Of a stretch of DNA of 64,000 nucleotides, positions 15,101 through 30,306 are shown one piece after another. The notes beneath the pieces were generated by a model, which was not told where the DNA came from, ran no database searches, and saw only the letters and a program-made list of their open reading frames with translations. The DNA is taken from positions 1,426,001 to 1,490,000 of the forward strand of contig CAXIUT010000183.1 of assembly GCA_964035545.1 (NCBI GenBank). Direction: 5' to 3'. The position numbers and the translations under genes are program-made. Origin of the DNA: Bugula neritina (Eukaryota > Bryozoa > Gymnolaemata > Cheilostomatida > Bugulidae). Within the stretch, counting starts at the first letter, position 1; every line of letters starts with the position of its first letter.

Positions 15101-16557
15101 TGCAACATACTGCAACATACTGAAATACACTGTAACATAATGAAATAAACTGCAACATACTACAACATATTGAAATACACTGCAACACATTGAAATATAC
15201 TGCAACATACCTAAATATACTGTAACACATTGAAAAAACTGCAACATACTGAAATACACTGCAACACACTGAAATACACCGCAAAATACTACAACATACT
15301 GAAATACACTGTAACATATTGAAATCCAGTGCAACACATTGAAATATACTGCAACATACCGAAGTATATGGTAAACTAATGAAATATACTGTAACACATT
15401 GAAAAATACCGCAACATACTGAAATATACTGCGACACATTGCAATATACTGTAACATACTGAAATATGCTGTAGCACACTGAAATACACTGCAACATCCT
15501 ACAACATACTGAAATACACTGTAACATATTGAAATACACTGCAAGAAATTGAAATAGACTGCAACACAACAAAATATATGGTAAACTACTGAAATAGACT
15601 TTAACACATTGAAAAATACTGCAACATACAGAAATATACTGTAACACACTGAAATATACTGCAACATACTGAAATACACTGTAACATACTGAAATATACT
15701 GCAACATACTGAAATACACTGCTACATACTGAAATATACTGCAACATACTGAAATACACTGTAACATACTGAAATATACTGCAACGTACTGCAACATACT
15801 CCAGCATACTGAAATACACTGTAACATACTGAAATACACTGCAACATACTACCACATATTGAAATACACTGCAACACATTGAAATGTACTGCAACATACC
15901 GAAATAAATGGTAAACTACTAAAATATACTGTAACATATTGAAAAATACTGCAACATACTGAAATATACTGCGACACCTAGCAATAAACTGTAACATACT
16001 GAAAAATGCTGTAGCACACTGAAATACACTGCCATCCACTGAAATATACTGCAACATACTGAAATACACCGCAACATCCTACAACATACTGAAATACACT
16101 GTAACATATTGAAATACACCGCAACACATTGAAATATACTGCAACATAATGAAATATATGGTAAACTACTGAAATATATTTTAACACATCGAAAAATACT
16201 GCAACATACTGAAATATATTTTAACACATTGAAAAATACTGCAACATACTGAAATATACTGTAACACACTGAAGTACACTGCAACTCACTGAAATATACT
16301 GCAATATACTGAAATACACTGCAACATTCTACAAAATGCTGAAATACACTGTAACATATTGAAATATACTGCGACACCTAGCAATATACTGTAACATACT
16401 GAAATATGCTCTAGCACACTGAAATACAATGTAACTCACTGAAATATACTGCAACATACTGAAATACACTGCAACATCCTACAACATGCTGAAATACACT
16501 GTAACATATTGAAATACACTGCAACACTTTGAAATATACTGCAACATACCGAAATAT

Positions 16558-18510
16558 ATTATGGTAAACTACTGCAACACACTACAACATATTGAAATAC
16601 ACTGCAACACATTGAAATATACTGCAACATACCTAAATATACGGTAATATACTGAAATATACTGTAACACACCAAAATATACTGCAACATACTGAAATAC
16701 ACTGTAACATACTGAAATATACTGCAACATACTGAAATACACTGCTACATACTGAAATATACTGCAACATACTGAAATATACTGTAACACACTGAAGTAC
16801 ACTGCAACTCACTGAAATATACTGCAATATACTGAAATACACTGCAGCATCCTACAAAATGCTGAAATACACTGTAACATATTGAAATACACTGCAACAC
16901 ATTGAAATATACTGCAACATACCGAAATATATGGTAAACTACTGAAATATACCGTAACACATTGAAAAAAACTGATATACTGAAATATACTGCGACACCT
17001 AGCAATATACTGTAACATACTGAAATATGCTCTAGCACACTGAAATACAATGCAACTCACTGAAATATACTGCAACATACTGAAATGCACTGCAACATCC
17101 TACAACATGCTGAAATACACTGTAACATATTGAAATACACTGCAACACTTTGAAATATACTGCAACATACCGAAATATATGGTAAACTACTGCAACACAC
17201 TACAACATATTGAAATACACTGCAACACATTGAAATATACTGCAACATGCCTAAATTTACGGTAATATAATGAAATATACTGTAACACACCGAAATATAC
17301 TGCAACATACTGAAATACACTGTAACATACTGAAATATACTGCAACATACTGAAATACACTGCTACATACTGAAATATACTGCAACATACTGCAACATAC
17401 TGAAATACACTGTAACATAATGAAATAAACTGCAACATACTACAACATATTGAAATACACTGCAACACATTGAATTATACTGCAACATACCTAAATATAC
17501 TGTAACACATTGAAAAAACTGCAACATACTGAAATACACTGCAACACACTGAAATACACTGCAAAATACCACAACATACTGAAATACACTGTAACATACT
17601 GAAATATACTGCAACATACTGAAATACACTGCTACATACTGAAATATACTGCAACGTACTGCAACATACTCCAACATACTGAAATACACTGTAACATACT
17701 GAAATACACTGCAACATACTACCACATATTGAAATACACTGCAACACATTGAAATGTACTGCAACATACCGAAATATATGGTAAACTACTAAAATATACT
17801 GTAACACATTGAAAAATACTGCAACATACTGAAATATACTGCGACACCTAGCAATATACTGTAACATACTGAAATATGCTCTAGCACACTGAAATACAAT
17901 GCAACTTACTGAAATATACTGCAACATACTGAAATACACTGCAACATCCTACAATATGCTGAAATACACAGTAATATATTGAAATACACTGCAACACTTT
18001 GAAATACACTGCAACATACCGAAATATATGGTAAACTACTGCAACATACTACAACATACTGAAATACACTGCAACACATTGAAATATACTGCGACATACC
18101 TAAATATACGGTAATATACTGAAATATACTGTAACACATTGAAAAATACTGCAACATACTGAAATATACTGTAACACACCGAAATATACTGCAACATACT
18201 GAAATACACTGTAACATACTGAAATACACTGCTACATACTGAAATATACTGCAACATACTGCAACATACTGAAATACACAGTAACATACTGAAATAAACT
18301 GCAACATACTACAACATATTGAAATACACTGCAACACATTGAAATATACTGCAACATACCTAAATATACGGTAATATACTGAAATTCACTGTAACGCATT
18401 GCAAAATACTGCAACATACTGAAATTCACTGCGACACACTGAAATACGCTGCAAAATACTGAAATACACTGTAACATACTGAAATATACTGCAACATACT
18501 GAAATACACT
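16558..18510 (+). repeat. Super-repeat copy 3, truncated
   Basis: Positions 16,558-17,939 match 9,477-10,858 at an offset of 7,081. Beyond that the block follows copy 1 and not copy 2: 17,906-18,510 matches 3,113-3,717 at an offset of 14,793, so the 440-bp segment missing from copy 2 is present here. The block then runs into the 2,456-bp tandem array. The mixed affinity, copy 2 on the left and copy 1 on the right, suggests exchange between copies. Confidence 0.72.
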
Positions 18511-21500
18511 GCTACATACTGAAATTTACTGCAACATACTGCAACATACTGCAATACACTGTAAAATACTGAAATACACTCCAACATACTACAACATGTT
18601 GAAATACACTGCAACACATTGAAATACACTGCAACTTACCGAATATATGGTAAACTACTGAAATATGCTGTAACGCATTGAAAAGTACTGCAACATACTG
18701 AAATATATTGCGACACATTGCAATAAACTGTAACATACTGAAAAATGCTGTAGCACACTGAAATACACTGCCATTCACTGAAATATACTGCAACATACTG
18801 AAATACACTGTAACATATTGAAATACACTGCAACACATTGAAATATACTGCAACATAACGAAATATATGGTAAACTACTGAAATATATTTTAACACATCG
18901 AAAAATACTGCAACATACTGAAATAGATTTTAACACATTGAAAAATACTGCAACATACTGAAATATACTGTAACACACTGAAGTACACTGCAACTCACTG
19001 AAATATACTGCAATATACTAAAATACACTGCAACATCCTACAAAATGCTGAAATACACTGTAACATATTGAAATATACTGCGACACCTAGCAATATACTG
19101 TAACATACTGAAATATGCTCTAGCACACTGAAATACAATGTAACTCACTGAAATATACTGCAACATACTGAAATACACTGCAACATCCTACAACATGCTG
19201 AAATACACTGTAACATAGTGAAATACACTGCAACACTTTGAAATATACTGCAACATACCGAAATATATGGTAAACTACTGCAACACACTACAACATATTG
19301 AAATACACTGCAACACATTGAAATATACTGCAACATACCTAAATATACGGTAATATACTGAAATATACTGTAACACACCGAAATATACTGCAACATACTG
19401 AAATACACTGTAACATACTGAAATATACTGCAACATACTGAAATACACTGCTACATACTGAAATATACTGCAACATACTGAAATATACTGTAACACACTG
19501 AAGTACACTGCAACTCACTGAAATATACTGCAATATACTGAAATACACTGCAACATCCTACAAAATGCTGAAATACACTGTAACATATTGAAATACACTG
19601 CAACACATTGAAATATACTGCAACATACCGAAATATATGGTAAACTACTGAAATATACTGTAACACATTGAAAAAAACTGACATACTGAAATATACTGCG
19701 ACACCTAGCAATATACTGTAACATACTGAAATATGCTCTAGCACACTGAAATACAATGCAACTCACTGAAATATACTGCAACATACTGAAATACACTGCA
19801 ACATCCTACAACATGCTGAAATACACTGTAACATATTGAAATACACTGCAACACTTTGAAATATACTGCAACATACCGAAATATATGGTAAACTACTGCA
19901 ACACACTACAACATATTGAAATACACTGCAACACATTGAAATATACTGCAACATGCCTAAATTTACGGTAATATAATGAAATATACTGTAACACACCGAA
20001 ATATACTGCAACATACTGAAATACGCTGTAACATACTGAAATATACTGCAACATACTGAAATACACTGCTACATACTGAAATATACTGCAACATACTGCA
20101 ACATACTGAAATACACTGTAACATAATGAAATAAACTGCAACATACTACAACATATTGAAATACACTGCAACACATTGAATTATACTGCAACATACCTAA
20201 ATATACTGTAACACATTGAAAAAACTGCAACATACTGAAATACACTGCAACACACTGAAATACACTGCAAAATACCACAACATACTGAAATACACTGTAA
20301 CATACCGAAATATACTGCAACATACTGAAATACACTGCTACATACTGAAATATACTGCAACGTACTGCAACATACTCCAGCATACTGAAATACACTGTAA
20401 CATACTGAAATACACTGCAACATACTACCACATATTGAAATACACTGCAACACATTGAAATGTACTGCAACATACCGAAATATATGGTAAACTACTAAAA
20501 TATACTGTAACACATTGAAAAATACTGCAACATACTGAAATATACTGCGACACCTAGCAATATACTGTAACATACTGAAATATGCTCTTGCACACTGAAA
20601 TACAATGCAACTTACTGAAATATACTGCAACATACTGAAATACACTGCAACATCCTACAATATGCTGAAATACACAGTAATATATTGAAATACACTGCAA
20701 CACTTTGAAATACACTGCAACATACCGAAATATATGGTAAACTACTGCAACATACTACAACATACTGAAATACACTGCAACACATTGAAATATAGTGCGA
20801 CATACCTAAATATACGGTAATATACTGAAATATACTGTAACACATTGAAAAATACTGCAACATACTGAAATATACTGTAACACACCGAAATATACTGCAA
20901 CATACTGAAATACACTGTAACATACTGAAATACACTGCTACATACTGAAATTTACTGCAACATACTGCAACATACTGCAATACACTGTAAAATACTGAAA
21001 TACACTCCAACATACTACAACATATTGAAATACACTGCAACACATTGAAATACACTGCAACTTACCGAATATATGGTAAACTACTGAAATATACTGTAAC
21101 GCATTGAAAAGTACTGCAACATACTGAAATATATTGCGACACATTGCAATAAACTGTAACATACTGAAAAATGCTGTAGCACACTGAAATACACTGCCAT
21201 TCACTGAAATATACTGCAACATACTGAAATACACCGCAACATCCTACAACATACTGAAATACACTGTAACATATTGAAATACACTGCAACACATTGAAAT
21301 ATACTGCAACATAACGAAATATATGGTAAACTACTGAAATATATTTTAACACATCGAAAAATACTGCAACATACTGAAATAGATTTTAACACATTGAAAA
21401 ATACTGCAACATACTGAAATATACTGTAACACACTGAAGTACACTGCAACTCACTGAAATATACTGCAATATACTGAAATACACTGCAACATCCTACAAA

Positions 21501-24500
21501 ATGCTGGAATACACTGTAACATATTGAAATATACTGCGACACCTAGCAATATACTGTAACATACTGAAATATGCTCTAGCACACTGAAATACAATGTAAC
21601 TCACTGAAATATACTGCAACATACTGAAATACACTGCAACATCCTACAACATGCTGAAATACACTGTAACATAGTGAAATACACTGCAACACTTTGAAAT
21701 ATACTGCAACATACCGAAATATATGGTAAACTACTGCAACACACTACAACATATTGAAATACACTGCAACACATTGAAATATACTGCAACATACCTAAAT
21801 ATACGGTAATATACTGAAATATACTGTAACACACCGAAATATACTGCAACATACTGAAATACACTGTAATATACTGAAATATACTGCAACATACTGAAAT
21901 ACACTGCTACATACTGAAATATACTGCAACATACTGAAATATACTGTAACACACTGAAGTACACTGCAACTCACTGAAATATACTGCAATATACTGAAAT
22001 ACACTGCAACATCCTACAAAATGCTGAAATACACTGTAACATATTGAAATACACTGCAACACATTGAAATATACTGCAACATACCGAAATATATGGTAAA
22101 CTACTGAAATATACTGTAACACATTGAAAAAAACTGACATACTGAAATATACTGCGACACCTAGCAATATACTGTAACATACTGAAATATGCTCTAGCAC
22201 ACTGAAATACAATGCAACTCACTGAAATATACTGCAACATACTGAAATACACTGCAACATCCTACAACATGCTGAAATACACTGTAACATATTGAAATAC
22301 ACTGCAACACTTTGAAATATACTGCAACATACCGAAATATATGGTAAACTACTGCAACACACTACAACATATTGAAATACACTGCAACACATTGAAATAT
22401 ACTGCAACATGCCTAAATTTACGGTAATATAATGAAATATACTGTAACACACCGAAATATACTGCAACATACTGAAATACGCTGTAACATACTGAAATAT
22501 ACTGCAACATACTGAAATACACTGCTACATACTGAAATATACTGCAACATACTGCAACATACTGAAATACACTGTAACATAATGAAATAAACTGCAACAT
22601 ACTACAACATATTGAAATACACTGCAACACATTGAATTATACTGCAACATACCTAAATATACTGTAACACATTGAAAAAACTGCAACATACTGAAATACA
22701 CTGCAACACACTGAAATACACTGCAAAATACCACAACATACTGAAATACACTGTAACATACCGAAATATACTGCAACATACTGAAATACACTGCTACATA
22801 CTGAAATATACTGCAACGTACTGCAACATACTCCAGCATACTGAAATACACTGTAACATACTGAAATACACTGCAACATACTACCACATATTGAAATACA
22901 CTGCAACACATTGAAATGTACTGCAACATACCGAAATATATGGTAAACTACTAAAATATACTGTAACACATTGAAAAATACTGCAACATACTGAAATATA
23001 CTGCGACACCTAGCAATATACTGTAACATACTGAAATATGCTCTTGCACACTGAAATACAATGCAACTTACTGAAATATACTGCAACATACTGAAATACA
23101 CTGCAACATCCTACAATATGCTGAAATACACAGTAATATATTGAAATACACTGCAACACTTTGAAATACACTGCAACATACCGAAATATATGGTAAACTA
23201 CTGCAACATACTACAACATACTGAAATACACTGCAACACATTGAAATATACTGCGACATACCTAAATATACGGTAATATACTGAAATATACTGTAACACA
23301 TTGAAAAATACTGCAACATACTGAAATATACTGTAACACACCGAAATATACTGCAACATACTGAAATACACTGTAACATACTGAAATACACTGCTACATA
23401 CTGAAATTTACTGCAACATACTGCAACATACTGCAATACACTGTAAAATACTGAAATACACTCCAACATACTACAACATATTGAAATACACTGCAACACA
23501 TTGAAATACACTGCAACTTACCGAATATATGGTAAACTACTGAAATATACTGTAACGCATTGAAAAGTACTGCAACATACTGAAATATATTGCGACACAT
23601 TGCAATAAACTGTAACATACTGAAAAATGCTGTAGCACACTGAAATACACTGCCATTCACTGAAATATACTGCAACATACTGAAATACACCGCAACATCC
23701 TACAACATACTGAAATACACTGTAACATATTGAAATACACTGCAACACATTGAAATATACTGCAACATAACGAAATATATGGTAAACTACTGAAATATAT
23801 TTTAACACATCGAAAAATACTGCAACATACTGAAATAGATTTTAACACATTGAAAAATACTGCAACATACTGAAATATACTGTAACACACTGAAGTACAC
23901 TGCAACTCACTGAAATATACTGCAATATACTGAAATACACTGCAACATCCTACAAAATGCTGGAATACACTGTAACATATTGAAATATACTGCGACACCT
24001 AGCAATATACTGTAACATACTGAAATATGCTCTAGCACACTGAAATACAATGTAACTCACTGAAATATACTGCAACATACTGAAATACACTGCAACATCC
24101 TACAACATGCTGAAATACACTGTAACATAGTGAAATACACTGCAACACTTTGAAATATACTGCAACATACCGAAATATATGGTAAACTACTGCAACACAC
24201 TACAACATATTGAAATACACTGCAACACATTGAAATATACTGCAACATACCTAAATATACGGTAATATACTGAAATATACTGTAACACACCGAAATATAC
24301 TGCAACATACTGAAATACACTGTAATATACTGAAATATACTGCAACATACTGAAATACACTGCTACATACTGAAATATACTGCAACATACTGAAATATAC
24401 TGTAACACACTGAAGTACACTGCAACTCACTGAAATATACTGCAATATACTGAAATACACTGCAACATCCTACAAAATGCTGAAATACACTGTAACATAT

Positions 24501-25020
24501 TGAAATACACTGCAACACATTGAAATACACTGCAACATACCGAAATATATGGTAAACTACTGAAATATACTGTAACACATTGAAAAAAACTGACATACTG
24601 AAATATACTGCGACACCTAGCAATATACTGTAACATACTGAAATATGCTCTAGCACACTGAAATACAATGCAACTCACTGAAATATACTGCAACATACTG
24701 AAATACACTGCAACATCCTACAACATGCTGAAATACACTGTAACATATTGAAATACACTGCAACACTTTGAAATATACTGCAACATACCGAAATATATGG
24801 TAAACTACTGCAACACACTACAACATATTGAAATACACTGCAACACATTGAAATATACTGCAACATGCCTAAATTTACGGTAATATAATGAAATATACTG
24901 TAACACACCGAAATATACTGCAACATACTGAAATACACTGTAACATACTGAAATATACTGCAACATACTGAAATACACTGCTACATACTGAAATATACTG
25001 CAACATACTGCAACATACTG
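18511..25020 (+). repeat. 2,456-bp tandem array, 2.6 copies
   Basis: Copies start at about 18,511, 20,937 and 23,393, each at CTGCTACATACTGAAATTTA. The first is 2,426 bp because of one 30-bp deletion near 18,810, and the second is 2,456 bp. The third runs to about 25,020, where it joins the sequence equivalent to 5,345. Copies two and three share private changes: TGCTCTTGCAC near 20,585 and 23,041, TGCTGGAATAC near 21,503 and 23,959, and CACTGTAATATACTG near 21,863 and 24,319. They are therefore more closely related to each other than to copy one. Each copy contains a pair of 618-bp units. The period equals 2,460 minus four landmark deletions. Confidence 0.83.
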
Positions 25021-25630
25021 TAACACACTGAAGTACACTGCAACTCACTGAAATATACTGCAATATACTGAAATACACTGCAACATCCTACAAAATGCTG
25101 AAATACACTGTAACATATTGAAATACACTGCAACACATTGAAATATACTGCAACATACCGAAATATATGGTAAACTACTGAAATAAACTGTAACACATTG
25201 AAAAAAACTGACATACTGAAATATACTGCGACACCTAGCAATATACTGTAACATACTGAAACATGCTCTAGCACACTGAAATACAATGCAACTCACTGAA
25301 ATATACTGCAACATACTGAAATACACTGCAACATCCTACAACATGCTGAAATACACTGTAACCTATTGAAATACACTGCAACACTTTGAAATATACTGCA
25401 ACATACCGAAATATATGGTAAACTACTGCAACACACTACAACATATTGAAATACACTGCAACACATTGAAATATACTGCAACATGCCTAAATTTACGGTA
25501 ATATAATGAAATATACTGTAACACACCGAAATATACTGCAACATACTGAAATACACTGTAACATACTGAAATATACTGCAACATACTGAAATACACTGCT
25601 ACATACTGAAATATACTGCAACATACTGAA
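24057..25630 (+). repeat. 618-bp HOR, three successive copies
   Basis: Copies begin at 24,057, 24,675 and 25,293, exactly 618 bp apart, and the third diverges near 25,630. Two copies are part of the 2,456-bp array and the third belongs to the segment equivalent to 5,345-7,575, so the 618-bp phase runs unbroken across that junction. Single or paired 618-bp steps also occur at 1,646/2,264, 19,145/19,763, 21,601/22,219, 33,262/33,880, 35,119/35,737, 39,152/39,770, 41,009/41,627, 48,341/48,959, 51,007/51,625 and 59,822/60,440. Confidence 0.83.
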
Positions 25631-27250
25631 ATACACTGAAATACACTGTAACATAATGAAATAAACTGCAACATACTACAACATATTGAAATACACTGCA
25701 ACACATTGAGATATACTGCAACATACCTAAATATACGGTAATATACTGAAATATACTGTAACACATTGAAAAAACTGCAACATACTGAAATACACTGCAA
25801 CACACTGAAATACACCGCAAAATACTACAACATACTGAAATACTTTGTAACATATTGAAATACACTGCAACATACTACCACATATTGAAATACACTGCAA
25901 CACATTGAAATGTACTGCAACATACCGAAATATATGGTAAACTACTAAAATATACTGTAACACATTGAAAAATACTGCAACATACTGAAATATACTGCGA
26001 CACCTAGCAATATACTGTAACATACTGAAATATGCTCTAGCACACTGAAATACAATGCAACTTACTGAAATATACTGCAACATACTGAAATACACTGCAA
26101 CATCCTACAATATGCTGAAATACACAGTAACATATTGAAATACACTGCAACACTTTGAAATATACTGCAACATACCGAAATATATGGTAAACTACTGCAA
26201 CATACTACAACATACTGAAATACACTGCAACACATTGAAATATACTGCGACATACCTAAATATACGGTAATATACTGAAATATACTGTAACACATTGAAA
26301 AATACTGCAACATACTGAAATATACTGTAACACACCGAAATATACTGCAACATACTGAATTACACTGTAACATACTGAAATACACTGCTACATACTGAAA
26401 TATACTGCAACATACTGCAACAAACTGAAATACACAGTAACATACTGAAATAAACTGCAACATACTACAACATATTGAAATACACTGCAACACATTGAAA
26501 TATACTGCAACATACCTAAATATACGGTAATATACTGAAATTCACTGTAACGCATTGCAAAATACTGCAACATACTGAAATTCACTGCAACACACTGAAA
26601 TACGCTGCAAAATACTGAAATACACTGTAACATACTGAAATATACTGCAACATACTGAAATACACTGCTACATACTGAAATTTACTGCAACATACTGCAA
26701 CATACTGCAATACACTGTAAAATACTGAAATACACTCCAACATACTACAACATATTGAAATACACTGCAACACATTGAAATACACTGCAACTTACCGAAT
26801 ATATGGTAAAATACTGAAATATACTGTAACGCATTGAAAAGTACTGCAACATACTGAAATATATTGCGACACATTGCAATAAACTGTAACATACTGAAAA
26901 ATGCTGTAGCACACTGAAATACACTGCCATTCACTGAAATATACTGCAACATACTGAAATACACCGCAACATCCTACAACATACTGAAATACACTGTAAC
27001 ATATTGAAATACACTGCAACACATTGAAATATACTGCAACATAGCGAAATATATGGTAAACTACTGAAATATATTTTAACACATCGAAAAATACTGCAAC
27101 ATACTGTAATAGATTTTAACACATTGAAAAATACTGCAACATACTGAAATATACTGTAACACACTGAAGTACACTGCAACTCACTGAAATATACTGCAAT
27201 ATACTGAAATACACTGCAACATCCTACAAAATGCTGAAATACACTGTAAC
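25020..27250 (+). repeat. Dispersed copy of 5,345-7,575
   Basis: About 2.23 kb matches 5,345-7,575 at a constant offset of 19,675 bp. The match includes rare features such as AA-type slippage (two A half-units in a row, near 5,954 and 25,629), TACTTTGTAACATATTG, and TACCGAATATATGGTAAAATAC. A constant offset over the whole length means no net indel since the copies separated. The right end runs into the 797-bp tandem. Confidence 0.8.
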
Positions 27251-28260
27251 ATATTGAAATACACTGCAACACATTGAAATATACTGCAACATACCGAAAT
27301 ATATGGTAAACTACTGAAATATACTGTAACACATTGAAAAAAACTGACATACTGAAATATACTGCGACACCCAGCAATATACTGTAACATACTGAAATAT
27401 GCTCTAGCACACTGAAATACAATGCAACTCACTGAAATATACTGCAACATACTGAAATACACTGCTACATACTGAAATTTACTGCAACATACTGCAACAT
27501 ACTGCAATACACTGTAAAATACTGAAATACACTCCAACATACTACAACATATTGAAATACACTGCAACACATTGAAATACACTGCAACTTACCGAATATA
27601 TGGTAAAATACTGAAATATACTGTAACGCATTGAAAAGTACTGCAACATACTGAAATATATTGCGACACATTGCAATAAACTGTAACATACTGAAAAATG
27701 CTGTAGCACACTGAAATACACTGCCATTCACTGAAATATACTGCAACATACTGAAATACACCGCAACATCCTACAACATACTGAAATACACTGTAACATA
27801 TTGAAATACACTGCAACACATTGAAATATACTGCAACATAGCGAAATATATGGTAAACTACTGAAATATATTTTAACACATCGAAAAATACTGCAACATA
27901 CTGTAATAGATTTTAACACATTGAAAAATACTGCAACATACTGAAATATACTGTAACACACTGAAGTACACTGCAACTCACTGAAATATACTGCAATATA
28001 CTGAAATACACTGCAACATCCTACAAAATGCTGAAATACACTGTAACATATTGAAATACACTGCAACACATTGAAATATACTGCAACATACCGAAATATA
28101 TGGTAAACTACTGAAATATACTGTAACACATTGAAAAAAACTGACATACTGAAATATACTGCGACACCCAGCAATATACTGTAACATACTGAAATATGCT
28201 CTAGCACACTGAAATACAATGCAACTCACTGAAATATACTGCAACATACTGAAATACACT
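26667..28260 (+). repeat. 797-bp tandem duplication
   Basis: The segment 26,667-27,463 is repeated at 27,464-28,260, each starting at CTGCTACATACTGAAATTTA. I found no differences in the lines compared. Each copy holds one GAATATATGG (minus 1) and one GAAAAAAACTGACAT (minus 2), so 800 minus 3 gives 797. The junction joins TGCTCTAGCAC...CTCACTG material directly to the CTGCTACATACTG landmark. This is consistent with exchange between two monomers that are not neighbours elsewhere. Confidence 0.85.
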
Positions 28261-29450
28261 GCAACATCCTACAACATGCTGAAATACACTGTAACATATT
28301 GAAATACACTGCAACACTTTGAAATATACTGCAACATACCGAAATATATGGTAAACTACTGCAACACACTACAACATATTGAAATACACTGCAACACATT
28401 GAAATATACTGCAACATGCCTAAATTTACGGTAATATAATGAAATATACTGTAACACACCGAAATATACTGCAACATACTGAAATACACTGTAACATACT
28501 GAAATATACTGCAACATACTGAAATACACTGCTACATACTGAAATATACTGCAACATACTGCAACATACTGAAATACACTGTAACATAATGAAATAAACT
28601 GCAACATACTACAACATATTGAAATACACTGCAACACATTGAAATATACTGCAACATACCTAAATATACTGTAACACATTGAAAAAACTGCAACATACTG
28701 AAATACACTGCAACACACTGAAATACACCGCAAAATACTACAACATACTGAAATACACTGTAACATATTGAAATCCAGTGCAACACATTGAAATATACTG
28801 CAACATACCGAAGTATATGGTAAACTAATGAAATATACTGTAACACATTGAAAAATACCGCAACATACTGAAATATACTGCGACACATTGCAATATACTG
28901 TAACATACTGAAATATGCTGTAGCACACTGAAATACACTGCAACATCCTACAACATACTGAAATACACTGTAACATATTGAAATACACTGCAAGAAATTG
29001 AAATAGACTGCAACACAACAAAATATATGGTAAACTACTGAAATAGACTTTAACACATTGAAAAATACTGCAACATACAGAAATATACTGTAACACACTG
29101 AAATATACTGCAACATACTGAAATACACTGTAACATACTGAAATATACTGCAACATACTGAAATACACTGCTACATACTGAAATATACTGCAACATACTG
29201 CAACATGCTGCAACATACTGAAATACGCTGTAACATACTGAAATACACTGCAACATACTACAACATATTGAAATACACTGCAACACATTGAAATGTACTG
29301 AAACATACCGAAATATACGGTAATATACTGAAATATACTGTAACACATTGAAAAATACTGCAACATACTGAAATACACTGCAACACACTGAAACACACCG
29401 CAAAAAACTACAACATACTGAAATACACTGTAACATATTAAAACATACTG
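27931..29450 (+). repeat. Block shared with 14.5-15.75 kb and 41.6-42.85 kb
   Basis: Positions 27,931-29,199 match 14,482-15,750 at an offset of 13,449. Positions 28,226-29,450 match 41,627-42,850 at an offset of 13,401, or 13,400 after a one-base deletion near 41,834. Landmarks include GAAATCCAGTGC, GAAGTATATGG, CAAGAAATTG, GACTGCAACACAACA and CATACAGAAATATACTG, which form a recognisable, more diverged 420-bp-type block. It has the longest reading frames in the array, because stop-creating variants are sparse here. Confidence 0.77.
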
Positions 29451-30306
29451 CAACATACTGCAGCATACTGAAATACACTGTAACATACTGAAATACACTG
29501 CAACATACTACCACATATTGAAATACACTGCAACACATTGAAATGTACTGCAACATACCGAAATATATGGTAAACTACTAAAATATACTGTAACACATTG
29601 AAAAATACTGCAACATACTGAAATATACTGCCACACCTAGCAATATACTGTAACATACTGAAATATTCTCTAGCACACTGAAATACAATGCAACATCCTA
29701 CAATATGCTGAAATACACAGTAACATATTGAAATACACTGCAACACTTTGAAATATACTGCAACATACCGAAATATATGGTAAACTACTGCAACATACTA
29801 CAACATACTGAAATACACTGCAACACATTGAAATATACTGCGACATACCTAAATATACGGTAATATACTGAAATATACTGTAACACATTGAAAAATACTG
29901 CAACATACTGAAATATACTGTAACACACCGAAATATACTGCAACATACTGAAATACACTGTAACATACTGAAATACACTGCTACATACTGAAATATACTG
30001 CAACATACTGCAACATACTGAAATACACAGTAACATACTGAAATAAACTGCAACATACTACAACATATTGAAATACACTGCAACACATTGAAATATACTG
30101 CAACATACCTAAATATACGGTAATATACTGAAATTCACTGTAACGCATTGCAAAATACTGCAACATACTGAAATTCACTGCGACACACTGAAATACGCTG
30201 CAAAATACTACAACATACTGAAATAAACTGTAACATGTTGAAATACACTGCAACACATTGAAAAATACTGCAACATACTGAAATATACTGTAACACACTG
30301 AAATAT
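29451..30306 (+). repeat. Mosaic satellite segment
   Basis: This stretch is ordinary satellite without a single long match. Its central part follows the landmarks seen at 3.1-3.6 kb and 31.9-32.5 kb. The right part, about 30,011 onward, matches 62,225-62,654 at an offset of 32,214 and includes the unusual AAACTGTAACATGTTG. The left part has GCCACACCTAGC and TATTCTCTAGC, single-base changes of the usual GCGACACCTAGC and TATGCTCTAGC. Confidence 0.65.

Larger units (their letters stand above)
9477..16557 (+). repeat. Super-repeat copy 2 (7,081 bp)
   Basis: This is the second copy of the large block. Relative to copy 1 it lacks 440 bp (3,272-3,711 in copy 1; junction near 10,983), lacks about 769 bp near 12.9 kb, and gains one extra 618-bp unit near 14.5-15.1 kb. 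It also lacks 40 bp near 15.7 kb, where copy 1 has an extra pair of monomers near 8.6-8.7 kb. Its left edge carries a 3-bp insertion landmark (ATATATTATGG near 9,474), which is absent at the equivalent place in copy 1 (near 1,753) and present in copy 3. Confidence 0.73.

Noticed and set aside
20216-20458. 80-residue plus-strand open reading frame (and its copy at 22,672-22,914)
   Set aside because: The plus strand normally meets TGA in ACTGAAA once per three monomers. Here a one-base deletion (GAAAAAACTG), CCACAAC and ACCGAAA variants happen to remove the in-frame stops. The copy is present only because the 2,456-bp unit was duplicated.
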